A stretch of 64,000 bases of DNA, taken from NCBI GenBank assembly GCA_009763385.1, contig CM019830.1, forward strand, positions 93,374,649 through 93,438,648, given 5' to 3'. Each line of letters begins with the position of its first letter. Positions within the stretch are counted from its first letter, which is position 1. Below the pieces are notes generated by a model, which did no database searches, was not told the DNA's origin, and saw only the letters and a list, made by a program, of their open reading frames with translations. A program made the position numbers and the translations under genes. Below are positions 52,422 through 64,000 of this stretch, piece by piece. This stretch comes from Coix lacryma-jobi var. lacryma-jobi. Lineage: Eukaryota > Streptophyta > Magnoliopsida > Poales > Poaceae.

Positions 52422-55400
52422 TGTAACAGAACCTACCAATTTATAAGAGCACAAGTGCGAAAACCTCCGCCGAAGTAACTGAATTAGCACACTTGAGCCC
52501 ATATAAACCCGGTAGTCCGGAAATCTTGAAGGATTTCAAACATTTCAACATTCAGCCAAGATCGCATGGTCAAGCAAATACAAATCATGTCCACGGAGCT
52601 TGCAGCGGAAATAATATTACAATAGAGTTCACAAATAATAATACAAGTTGAGTTCCATTTAATTTAGAAGAAGAAACAACATAGCTTTGAAATGAATATC
52701 ATAACATAGGTTGAAATACTTTGCTAGCTTGAGTGACATCCTCCAACAATAGCATAAGAGAAGAAGTATGGAACTGCCGAGCCCACCGGCACTGGCCATC
52801 ACCTTTCGGCAGGCCTACCTTCACCTGCAACAAGGTGGGATAAACCCTGAGTACTCGAATGTACTCAGCTAGACTTACCCGTCATAAACAAGAAATAAAG
52901 TGACACCAAGGAGTATGCAAGGCTATATCTGGGGTTGGCTTAACTTACTTTTTGCATAAAAGCATTTTCATTATTAGATAATCATCATTAGAGCATTAGC
53001 AGTCAATTTTATGTAATTAACCTGATTAACTAGATTTGCACCTGATCTAGAGCAATCACTTGGCTAATTAATCAAGCAAGAGTGACTATTTCATCAGTAG
53101 CCTTTCAGATTACATAACATAACCATCTTTAGTTCCATAAGTTACTACGGTAACACATGCCAGTCAAGTTACTCACTAACCAGGAGCGATGGCGATTATA
53201 ATCGATTCCTGCCAGCTGGGGATAAAAATGTCGCACACTCGCCCGATCACACCCTGCCAGGCGGCCGTCGGCGACCAATTCAGGAGGTTCGAGAACACAA
53301 CACGCGGGACGGCCATGGGCCCTTCTACACCGGGGGTTATCTCAATGCCAGGTCGCTCAAGCTATTAACTGCCCACGGTCATGCCAGGTCGATCAGGCCC
53401 TGCCTGCCCTCGGACCATGCCAGGTTGATCAGAATAGTTGCCCACGGTACATATAAGGCCCTGGGTGTTAGGCGTGAACATCTCCATCACCGGCTCGAAA
53501 AACCTTACTCGGCTTCACGGGAGGTACCCGCACCTGCTCCGTAAGTGATTGACGCGTTCAAAATGACTGAGGTGTGCCTTCGTTGGTTCCTAATCGACAC
53601 AGACGGAAGACTACTAGCACACAGGACCCATGTCCTGCTGCTTCCTACATCCCGCCCGGTTTCAGATTAAATATCACATGGTTATCTCCATGATAGCACA
53701 AGGCTAAACATGATCAGTATCCACCTATATGCGGGAGACAGGAAATCACCCGACTTTTACCGGTCTAAGCAGGGCAAAGCATATAACCGAGCCTAAACTA
53801 ACAGGGATATTAAGATAGTAATTGCAGGTGGACAAGGATAATTAATCAATGCAACAACGTTGTCACTCAACTCCTATAACCTAATGCAACAAGCATATCA
53901 GGTTAACTTTGTAAACAGTAACTGCAAACCATAGGAGTAAGATGCTCCGGGGCTTGCATGGGAAACAACACTTAAGCTAGTGTTAGATGGCACCACTTCG
54001 GGATCATCACTGCTCTAGGAACTTGTGGCGTTCGCCAAACACCTTCTTCGGGATGGCCAACCAATCACCATCCTCAGGCTTAGCTCCAACACCACACACT
54101 CATTTCCCGCGTTCATCATCTAGCGTACCTAGCATGAGGTGCACAATGCATATGTATGAACATACGGGATGTAACACATGATGTAAACATAAGACATATA
54201 AAACAACTATAGCAAATTCTATCGACATAGTACCTAAGTTAATTTAACTTAAGCTAATGCAAGACACTAACAACCATGACCTAACTAAGCCTATCATCAA
54301 ACAACCAGCAAGTTATGTACACTTTTAAATTGATCACTAAGTTCACCCAATCAACTTAAGCCAAGTTAAGCAATCAAACACAAACACTCAGATTTGGACA
54401 GCAGGACAGCAGTCCACTCTTTTAACTGTAACTGAAGCTACAGACCACAAACAATGTGTACTAAGACTTTCTGGAAAGCTAACAAGATTAGCTACAACTT
54501 TGTTATTTACCACAAAAGCTAATTAAAAGGTTATCTAACTCAAAAATATAACTATGCAGCTCTGTCCAACTGTTGGACAGCAGGACAGACAGAGCTTCAG
54601 AGAAGCATCACTCAAGATACAAACATTACATGAGCATGAAATTAGACATTCTAGAAAGCTTACAATATTATCTAAATCTTTCTTATTATTAGATCAAGGT
54701 GAATCAATCATTAACAAGGTCAAACAACATGATTAGTGCAGCTCTGTCCACACTTGGACAGAACTAGCCACACATCAACAACAGTAACTTAGGACAACCA
54801 TAACTAAAGATCTATAACACCTGGGAACTTGACCATAGACTCTTTAGAAATATTATTAAGTTGTCTACAAATCATCTATAATCATCTCAAGATGATTCAC
54901 AAGTTAACAAGGGCTAATTAGTATAATTAGGCACCTCTGTCCAGACTTTGGACAGATTTGCCTATCTGCACTAAAACAGCTATAACTCAAGTTATATATA
55001 TCCAGTGAACATGAGATAAGACAATTTAGAAAGCTTATGAAAAACACTACAACTCTTTTATAAGCACCTAAGCATGAATCACAAGTTAACTAGGTGAAAC
55101 AGTCCAAACATTCAGATCTGGACAGAATGTAGGTAAAACTTGACAGCAATTTACAACAGCCATATCTCTTAAACTATCAAGCCTATTGTCATGCAATTTG
55201 GTGACAAGCTAGATTACGATGTTATCTACAACTTTGTATAGACCACACACACCCACAGAAAATATAATTTAGATCACGAACTAACACCACAACAGAAACT
55301 GGACTTGCAGCCATTTCAGCAAAACTGGACATACATATAGCAACTAGGTAATTAAATCACAACTAGAGCTACACAACACTAAATGATACACAACAAGATA

Positions 55401-57781
55401 TTTTGGAAAGCTTATGAAATTTCCTAGAAATCATCTTTAAAATCTCAACACGATTCGCAAGTTAACATGGTAAAACAATTATATTCACAGTATCTGATCT
55501 AGGCATAAACAAGAGCAACCATTTATGAAACTGAACTTTAACAGTCATAACTCATAATCCGTTTCACCAACAACCATAAAACTTTAACACAAGCTAGATA
55601 TGTATGTTATCTACGACTTTGCTATAGACGAGTTTCACAGCAAACATCATTTACAAGGGCACCTATTTAAGCCCTATAATCTGTCCAGAACATCCCGCAA
55701 TCAATTATAGAAAGATGATAATTCTAAAACTCTATGCTTTGCATAACAACTGACCATAATAAAATTATCTAAGCTACAACAACACAATAGAAAGGCAGTG
55801 GAGCCACCTTTTCTATTTTACATGCAACCATTTGCCACAATTCATTTTAATTTATTTAATGAGCTGAGAACAAGATAAATTCATAACTAATTCATACATA
55901 CACCAAAATCCTGAAATTTTTATCATAGCACAACATCACATAGAAAGCTACCACAAAATTTCACAGCAAACTAAGCAATACAACAGCAGGTATTATTTCC
56001 TCCCTATTTAAACCCTATTTAACACAAAACAATCATCACAGCAGAAACTTTGCACTAACACACATCATTTTATACATTCACTGGATATATCTACTCACAA
56101 GGATTCCAAAAAGTGCTCACTTGCAATTTTTGGACAAACACACAATTTATCACACATTTTTAAAGTTTCAGCCACATTTGCTATTTAATTAAAAACGAAA
56201 ACAGAAAACCCTTTTGCATCAGAGACCCTTAGATCTGCACAAAACGATTAAGGACTTGTTAGTAAATCTAATGAGTCATGCCACTTAACACAAAAACCCA
56301 ATGAAAAAGCTTCAGCTTCGCTAGATGGTCCTCACCATGGATTTTACGGGAGAAACGTCGGGAACCGAGGATGGAGTCGGTCTGCAGGGAGGGATGCTCG
56401 AGCTTGGGAGCTAGGGTTGCTGGACTGCTGGCCGGAGTGGGGCTGCCCCTAGCCGGCGACTTGCTGCCCTGCTGGGCGGCTACTGCTGCAGCCGCGCGGC
56501 CCTGCGAGCAGGCGCGCTGAAGCCGCGGCCAAGAAGAGTCGCTGTTCTGCGCGCTGAGCAGAAGAGCGCAGAGAGAGGGGGAAACGAAGGGGGAAGGAGC
56601 AGGGAAGAGAAGAGGCAGCCATGGAGAGAAAAGGGCACGGAGGTGCAGAGAGAGGTGTCATGGTGGCTGTTGCTCAACCTGCTGCCATGGATGAAGGAGG
56701 AAAGCAGCCGGAAGAAGAAAGGAGCGCTGGAATGAGAGACCGATTGAAGGAGGGAGAGAGAGGGCGCCGGTCTTTTTGTCGGGGGAAACAGGAGCGCGGC
56801 CTCGGGAACACGCGTGGCTTGGTCGGCCACAAAAGGAGCTCGGCAATTTTTTTTAGAATTTCTTTCCCAAAATGGCAAGTTTCCGGAAACTTTTGGTCAA
56901 ACTCCAAAATTGCGAACACTGCTCAAACGGACTCCGATTTCGATGAAATAAATTTTATTGTCGTCGTCTCGCCGAGTACTCTGACTTTCGTTAAAGGCAC
57001 TTGGTCAGATTCCCATTGGTTTGCCCAATAACGATCGTCGACGGCAGCTTCGCGGTGACCGAAATTTTAATTTCGCGGTACAGACTTAACCAATTTCGGG
57101 AACCTGAAAACTGCACTGTACTTCATCTTACGAGCTCGTTTTCACTATTTTCGCCACCGATCCAGGTCTCAGCCATAAAACGAAATTTGTTCCTCTCGAT
57201 CTGTACTACAACTTTCGTTTAAGGCGCACTGACATGCGAACATCCGGAAATACCGTTCAACGCCGGTCAAAGCAAACACCCGGTAGGATCCGAATTAGGG
57301 TTTCTCGTCGGTCGTAACATTTTCTGGCCATTTGCTCAACACGGAACTTTCATAACTTTTGACCATGAGTTCATATATAGTTGATTGGCATAACTGCAAC
57401 ACTTGATTGGACCTAATGATTTTTTTTTCTTCCGTTAATCAACCAGTACTGGCAAAGCTGCGACTCGTCATTTCACGTGAGTTTTTGATTCCAAACTTCA
57501 CGAAACTTTTTCACCAGTTACTAAAGACAGGAATGGAGGTGGGTCATATGAAAAATCCAGGTTTAGCATAAATCCGGAATATTCATAAATTGGTGATCAT
57601 TATTAACTGGCTTCATTAATTATTTCCTGAATAATTCAAACGGAGGTTCTGCCTCTGAGATTGATCCCGGCACTTCTGTCATCACCGACTAACCTTGAAT
57701 TTAGTTCTTCATCGTCGCTTGATATACCAGGTCTGTGCTGAACTGACCGCTCAACTGACGGCGAACACCTGGGGTGTTACA
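52422..57781 (-). repeat. Tekay-2 3' LTR
   Basis: 5360 bases. The end part (52422-53900) is closely similar to the visible 5' LTR and related to the end of the Tekay-1 LTR (for example the GTCGCCGACGGCCGCCTGGCA block). The middle (54370-55650) is AT-rich, with degenerate repeats of about 185 bases. A GC-rich patch lies at 56330-56830. It begins on the minus strand with TGTAACACCCCAGGTGTTC. Confidence 0.85.
54370..55650 (-). repeat. Degenerate tandem repeats of about 185 bases in Tekay-2 LTR
   Basis: Landmark words recur at near-regular spacing. GGAAAGCT or a variant falls near 54477, 54657, 54844, 55032, 55208, 55409 and 55595. The inverted pair CTGTCC/GGACAG recurs at about 54562-54580, 54744-54761, 54936-54955 and, weaker, 55102-55125. 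Between them, tAACTcaaG-like and atctacaactttgt-like words repeat. About seven copies, strongly diverged. Confidence 0.55.
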
Positions 57782-57800
57782 GCCCTCCCCCCTTAAAAGA
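57782..57800 (-). promoter_or_regulatory. Tekay-2 polypurine tract
   Basis: TCTTTTAAGGGGGGAGGGC on the minus strand directly precedes the LTR and matches the Tekay-1 tract. Confidence 0.8.
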
Positions 57801-60800
57801 ATCTCGTCCCGAGATTCCGGACGAAAGACTTTTCAAGGGAAGAGAAGCATAGCACCCATCCTTAATCACAGGCTATTAACAGCTCAAGATACTAACTTCT
57901 CGACAGAACAGAAACTGTAAGGAACAGAACAACTTTCCGATCTGTTTCCATATCATTTCCCATTACTGGCTCTTGTCACAAGAATCTACTTCACTGACTT
58001 GACTTCCACCGAGCATTGAGGTACACTCAATATCACTGCCGGGTTGAAAGGGAACCCAAACTGCATTATTACTTTGGGAGGAATCCAAGATAATATTACT
58101 TCAAATATTGGATCTTCGTCCGATGGGGACCATAGCAACAATACATCCCCGAGACTGGGAGGAACTGACTGACTGCAACCCCTGTTTATACTACTGTGAA
58201 CGTCTGATTAATCAGATACCAATCGATGGAAAGCTGCATAAGGTTCCAGGTGTGCAATTCTCTTTCTATGATGATGACACTGGATTATCTGAGTCTGATA
58301 AAAGAGCGGTGAACGTGATAGCTGACTCTACCAAATCCACGTTTTCACTGATCCTTCCTTACAAAAATTATTATTTCTTAAGCTGCGACAGTCACTCAGG
58401 TTAAATTTGATGCAACCACTTGGGTAAAAATACCAAACTACTTAGAATCGTTGTACTACCAGCAAATCAACATCATTCTTCTTCATGGTGTAGTTGCAAC
58501 TTAGTGGAACTGACTTGTTGAACTACTTGGGTCAGAGTGATCTTCTCAAATTCTCCCAGCAATGCAGGAACATAATCTGAAATCTGTCGGCTGACACTCA
58601 ATTGCCATCAATCTGCACTTCTAAGAGTTGATTTTCGGTAGGACACCTTGACTGCACAAGCATAAGAGACTAATTCTGAATGTCCATTCTAGCTTCATCC
58701 AATATAATCTGGAATAAATCTTTCCATAGTACTCAAATGTATTAACATGCAGTCCTTACTCGAGGCACAATTATGACTGAGTTTCTAGGCTGGCATACTG
58801 TCTTGTATTACCATTGAAATTTCTCCAAGATAGAGTTAGCTGGAACATGTCAGAGACTTGGATGTACGAGTGCGACAAACATATCAGTGGGTTTACAGAC
58901 TTCTGGCATAACATTGCTCTGTGAGACATAGCCTTCATAGCTACCAAAGAGTCATTTTTGAACTGGAGATTGGCTTTTTAATGACCGAACTAATCAGTTG
59001 TCTCTCAACACTAGAAAGCTCCAAGATTTCCGCTTTTACCGCAAGCACTGTTGAATATCAGTGCACATGGACACTATCAAAGTCAGCCGAGAATCAACAC
59101 ATCCAGGAAGATGGGGTTGACTACAAGATCATCATGCAGTTATATGTATCATGTTCAGACAGAAAAACTGCTAGACCTCTGGGATCTGTTTCAATAACAC
59201 ACCGCTTCTGTTATTCATCCTTTAGCTGATACTTTCCCACTTTGAAGAATTCAGTGCCACCTTACTTCACTATGACCATACACGATGCTCACTCTTTGCT
59301 GTTGATCAAACAGAGTCCTTTGTCTACCACCTCTTAGGGTCTGTTACTGCTTTCATCAATGACCGATTCTTAAAAAGGTCATCCTTCTTGCCATTTTCAG
59401 AAAGAAACACTGCCTTATCCGAGCCGACATAAGGATTTTTCTGAAGGAATATAGGAGATAACAAGGAGAAAGCTTCATGAAAGATAACACATTGGTGTAG
59501 TTCTATAATAGATCTTGATTAGAACCCACGGTACCAGCGCGTGCCGAGCAGCACAACCATGTGTCTGCAGCCACAGGAGGCTCCCGGTTTCGTCGCGGCA
59601 CCATTAGCTCTTAACCAAGACACCATTATCGAATCCACAACCAGTGAGAAATCGCACATGACGCAGATAAATCTTGCATGGATAGGCATCACATACAAGG
59701 CATAAGCCAACGAAACAAGGATGATCGCAAGGTTTGGACATCAACAAGAAGGTGATTTCAAGAACGGAACATGGCACAAGACAACAAAAATTCGTCTGGT
59801 GCACATCAAGGTCATGACAAGACGAAAGATTCCAGGAACTTGATTTGGCCAAGCAGCAACAAAAGAGCACCGAGGGGATACATGGGTTTGGGTAAGGTCT
59901 CCGCAACTGGGCAAGACAAACTATGGTCAAAGGCTAAGGTTAACCAAAACTAAACTTGGCTAGGTCAAAACAAACAAGGGCCTTTGCAACAAAGGTACCA
60001 AACATCCAAGGCTTATGCAACACTCTAAAGCCAAACTTGGATCTACAGGTTGGTGAGGCATGGCTACACAACAAGCATAGGCTTACCATGGTTTGGAATC
60101 TAGGATTTTTGGAAGGTTAGCCAGGGCCAACTGGTCCAACAAAAAGGCATGGGCATGCATCGGTTTAGGTTTTTGGCATGATCATTCTAAACCATCAAGA
60201 CTGGACGCAGAAAACATAGGCCTTCAAGCAACCAAGGCCCAACTAAGGCATCTTGGAAGGTCAGGAGGGCTCAGGCAACACTTCTAACCGAAGGCTGACA
60301 AACCACTCATGCACTCACCGAGGACAAGGGTTGACTAACCAAGGCATCACTTAGATAACAACACATCTACACACACAGCCTTAACAAGCATTTGGAATTC
60401 ACACCAATCAGCTTAAGCAATCAACACTAATCACCAAGCTCAAACTAGACAAGCATCTATCTATAGCACACAAGCGAACATAGACATGCAAAACATGGTG
60501 GACAGAGGTTGTTAGTATTTTATTTCCTGTTTACTAGATTGGAGCACAACTCTATATCTAGAAACAAACATACCAAGCAAACTAGGTCATACTTGTTTGT
60601 CAATTATAAGCAGTTCACAACTTTAAGTTAACTCACTTATCTAGCATATGAAGCTATCAATCAAGCAACAAGCTCATGCATAGTCTATATTCCAAGAAGG
60701 AATAAACAGACACTGGGTAGCAACAACTAAAAAGCAGCATACAACAACTTGATTTTAGGGTACAATCAAGCATAATCAACAGTTTAAAACATTCTAACCA

Positions 60801-62926
60801 TGTTAGAAAAGCCACATTGCAGCCACTTAATTTAGTTGGAAGCATTTAATTCTAACAAGCATATAAGCTAATATAATTAAAGCTAGATTAGAGAGCAATT
60901 ACAAGGCATGGTGCACATAAAAACATAATTCCAGGCATAACCATGTATAAAAACAGTTTGTATACATCCTGACTATGTTAGAGAGGTTCATGTTTACCCA
61001 AATTAAATTTCTTATATGCACTTATTAATTTATCTAACTTAGCAAGGTAAGACAGAGAGCTGTTTCAATCGACTCCCAGAGAATTCTAGGAAGATTATGG
61101 CTGCTCACTCATGCATTTAGTAGGCTATTACTAGCATTTCAGCCTATTTGAGCAAGTAAACAGCCTACACAAATCTAGCAAGTAACATGCTTAAAACACT
61201 TAACAGGTCTATGCTATTTAATGTTGTCAAACAACAAGTTTTACATCCTTCTTGCAGCAACATGATACTAGTTGGGTATGAAAATTAGTTTTACAAACAT
61301 TTAATCCATATAACACTAGTTTTCATGATTGCAAGAAACAAGCAGGAAACAAGATTACATGATTAGCATGGTAAAACAACTAAACAACAGGTCTTAGTAC
61401 TTTTCCTTGCTAAAGCATATTAAAGCTAACAAAACTAGAATTACATGTTTAGGAAGCATTTAGCATACCCAAACAAAACTGCATACAAAACAGGCTCAAG
61501 CAGCAAGTTTTATTGTTTCTTTAGGTGGAGCATTTCAACAAAACTAACACAAATGGGTCTCATCCAAAAGAGAGCTTTCTAACTCCAAACATGGAACTAC
61601 AAGCTTAGCACAGTTTGCCACATAAGCAGGATACACACAAGCCATTTACTTACTACAAGACATTTCAACATAGGGGAAAATTTTAACAGTTAGAAGCTTG
61701 TTGTCTAACCACTCTTCTAGCATACCGGAAGCCAAGCAAGATATCTCACAGTCATGATGAGCAAGGCCACACACAACCATGATGAGCTAGCAGGGTCATC
61801 TAAACAACAACTTACAAGTGCTTACTTCTAGTCTCACAAGCAATCACTTATTTAGCTAACTTGAAAGCACCCATATGAAACATTGCACCCTACCAACCAT
61901 CAAGAACAAGACCATATCATCTAACTCAGGGCAACATACCTCATCAAACAGATCATTTATTTCTAACTTTTACAAACAAGCTAGCACATCATTTTGAAAC
62001 AATCTACCTCACCACATTAAAACACTAGTTAACATCAACCTTATCATTACAGGAATAAGGGTGGGGAAGCATTTGATGCACAAACAACTATCAAGTTTTA
62101 TATTACATTAGTCACACTGGACAACAAGTTATTTATTATTAGAACAAAGGTGAGAGAAGCATGTTCATGGGCAATGCACAAAAGATGTATGCTCGTCCTA
62201 TACGTCCTCACAAATTGCCAACCTGAGGTAGCAATCACGTTCTAGGTCGGTGGCATACACGCACTCTCTCGATATAACTAGTCGTCAACTATACATACAC
62301 ATTCGAGGTTAGCGTACCTGCAGAAAATCTCATCTCATCAGCCCATTCCCAACAGATGTAAATACATTGCAGGAATTTAAATCTAGATACTATCTTAGGT
62401 GCATATCCAGTATACACGTCAGTAGTATATGCACCCATTAGAAAAGTATTACTCCCACAATTAAATACCTTCACCCGCATTCGTGTGCTTACGAGTACAG
62501 GTTCCAGTACCAAACTAGCTCTTCCCTAGACAAACGTTTATTTGGTCATGCTCTCACAACTCACACTTACCTAAGCGTAGGTGCGACGTTGCAGAAAATA
62601 AATTCAACTACCCCACATATATGAGTACATCATATGTGAGGGCTACCTCGAACATTGGACCACAGGGTAGCATAGTGCGGTCATCTACACGTACCTTTTG
62701 AGTCGACGTGTCGTTGCAAGAAAGTAAAACCCCCAAAGTTAGTATTACTTAACTAAGCCACCTGAAAGTCTTAGTTGGGCGTAACTGGAGGTTGTCGCTA
62801 GCACATAGTTTACAAATTAGGTTTTGACAAACTTGCCTACTAGCTAAAGTTTTTTAGATAAAATAGGCTTTTCAAAACAAAACTTTGTTTTAAAACCATG
62901 CACATGACAGTATTATGCTTAACCTT
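57801..62926 (-). other. Tekay-2 internal region without pol
   Basis: No capsid, knuckle, protease, RT, RNase H or integrase motif is readable on either strand. The longest frames (58108-58404 and 58921-59229, both antisense to the element) have no family resemblance and no supporting context. From 60300 to 62200 the sequence is AT-rich and almost frame-free. Only the leader part near 62230-62510 is recognisably shared with Tekay-1. Confidence 0.65.
62230..62513 (-). other. Leader block shared by Tekay-1 and Tekay-2
   Basis: On the minus strand this stretch is related to 12770-12990 of Tekay-1. Both encode CGSNT-LMGAYT--VYTG and both continue into a GCAGGTA-GCTAAC segment. Conservation in an element that has lost all genes points to a cis-acting role such as RNA packaging. 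Confidence 0.5.
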
Positions 62927-62938
62927 GCTCCGATACCA
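62927..62938 (-). promoter_or_regulatory. Tekay-2 primer-binding site
   Basis: TGGTATCGGAGC on the minus strand differs by one base from the tRNA-Met site and lies next to the LTR end. Confidence 0.75.
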
Positions 62939-62940
62939 GC

Positions 62941-64000
62941 TATAACAGAACCAACCAATTTATAAGAGCACAAGTGCGAAAACCTCCACCGAAGCAACTG
63001 AATTAGCACACTTGAGCCCATATAAACCCGGTAGTCCGGAAATCTCGAAGGATTTCAAACATTTCAACATTCAGCCAAGATCGCATGGTCAAGCAAATAC
63101 AAATCATGTCCACGGAGCTTGCAGCGGAAATAATATTACAATAGAGTTCACAAATAATAATACAAGTTGAGTTCCATTTAATTTAGAAGAAACAACATAG
63201 CTTTGAAATGAATATCATAACATAGGTTGAAATACTTTGCTAGCTTGAGTGACATCCTCCAACAATAGCATAAGAGAAGAAGTATGGAACTGTCGAGCCC
63301 ACCGGCACTGGCCATCACCTTTCGGCAGGCCTACCTTCACCTGCAACAAGGTGGGATAAACCCTGAGTACTCGAATGTACTCAGCTAGACTTACCCGTCA
63401 TAAACCAGAAATAAAGTGACACCAAGGAGTATGCAAGGCTATATCTGGGGTTGGCTTAACTTACCTTTTTGCATAAAAGCATTTTCATTATTAGATAATC
63501 ATCATTAGAGCATTAGCAGTCAATTTTATGTAATTAACCTGATTAACTAGATTTGCACCTGATCTAGAGCAATCACTTGGCTAATTAATCAAGCAAGAGT
63601 GACTATTTCATCAGTAGCCTTTCAGATTACATAACATAACCATCTTTAGTTCCATAAGTTACTACGGTAACACATGCCCAGTCAAGTTACTCACTAACCA
63701 GGAGCGATGACGATTATAATCGATTCCTGCCAGCTGGGGTTAAAAATGTCGCACACTCGCCCAATCACACCGTGCCAGGCGGCCGTCGGCGACCAATTCA
63801 GGAGGTTCGAGAACACAACACGCGGGACGGCCATGGGCCCTTCTACACCGGGTTATCTCAATGCCAGGTCGCTCAAGCTATTAACTGCCCGGTCATGCCA
63901 GGTCGATCAGGCCCTGCCTGCCCTCGGACCATGCCAGGTTGATCAGAATAGTTGCCCATGGTACATATAAGGCCCTGGGTGTTAGGCGTCAACATCTCCA
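62941..64000 (-). repeat. Tekay-2 5' LTR, partial
   Basis: It is colinear with 52422-53490 with only a handful of differences per few hundred bases (for example the terminal TGTAACAG reads TATAACAG). It is cut by the window edge. Confidence 0.85.

Larger units (their letters stand above)
52422..64000 (-). mobile_element. Tekay-2: non-autonomous Tekay-related element
   Basis: The 3' LTR is 52422-57781, the internal region 57782-62940, and the 5' LTR starts at 62941 and runs out of the window. LTR ends, the polypurine tract with the nearby tctcgtcccgaga palindrome, the tRNA-Met primer site and part of the leader are shared with Tekay-1. The 5.2-kb interior has no recognisable gag, protease, RT or integrase. 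It would need proteins from a relative such as Tekay-1. It inserted into a SIRE gag gene. Confidence 0.8.

Noticed and set aside
58108..59229. Two antisense frames of about 100 codons (58108-58404, 58921-59229) as genes
   Set aside because: They have no recognisable domain, no related copy in Tekay-1, no promoter or splice context, and lengths reachable by chance.

Overview
This window is plant nuclear DNA, most likely from a grass (Poaceae). It consists almost entirely of nested and abutting LTR retrotransposons. The lineages recognised are typical of large grass genomes: Ty3 Tat with an antisense Transposase_28-type gene, Ty3 Tekay/Del chromoviruses with very long LTRs, an Athila-type non-autonomous element, and Ty1/copia SIRE/Maximus (Opie/Ji-like) elements. 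I found no host gene, rRNA, tRNA or CRISPR array. The species cannot be fixed from the sequence alone.

Layout. (1) A Tat-lineage Ty3 element lies on the minus strand. Its 5' LTR is at 33612-34028, gag and protease at about 30330-33330, RT, RNase H and integrase at 7901-5041, and a plus-strand accessory gene at 1316-4243. Its 3' LTR is beyond the left edge. (2) It is split at 7901/30327 by Tekay-1 on the plus strand (7902-30326, LTRs of about 4.4 kb). Tekay-1 carries an extra first ORF, then gag, protease, RT, RNase H and a chromodomain integrase. (3) Tekay-1 is itself split by a gag-only Athila-type element (13857-20932, TSD ctcat). (4) A plus-strand SIRE/Maximus complex (34259-44829) is arranged internal-LTR-internal-LTR. 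(5) A minus-strand SIRE/Maximus element (44830-52421) also has internal sequence on both sides of its LTR. (6) It is cut by Tekay-2, a minus-strand Tekay relative with a 5.4-kb LTR and no recognisable pol (52422 to beyond 64000).

Insertion order from nesting: Tat, then Tekay-1, then the Athila-type element; and minus SIRE, then Tekay-2. Nearly all reading frames are broken by single-base indels, often in homopolymers, so the coding features are given as broken genes. The indels may partly be assembly error.

Most unusual signals. (a) Tekay-1 ORF1 begins with a near copy of the histone H3 tail: 13 of 16 residues, with K4, K9 and K14 kept. (b) The SIRE LTRs carry an array of 6-7 small hairpins that share one loop while their stems differ with matching changes on both arms; a second hairpin array lies between pol and the LTR. 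(c) The antisense Tat gene has its own TATA box and five GT-AG introns that keep the reading frame at four of five junctions; antisense orientation would protect these introns from loss during retrotransposition. (d) The Athila-type LTR has captured a copy of its own primer-binding site. (e) Dense CGGAC-N-GTCCG palindromes occur in two SIRE LTRs.
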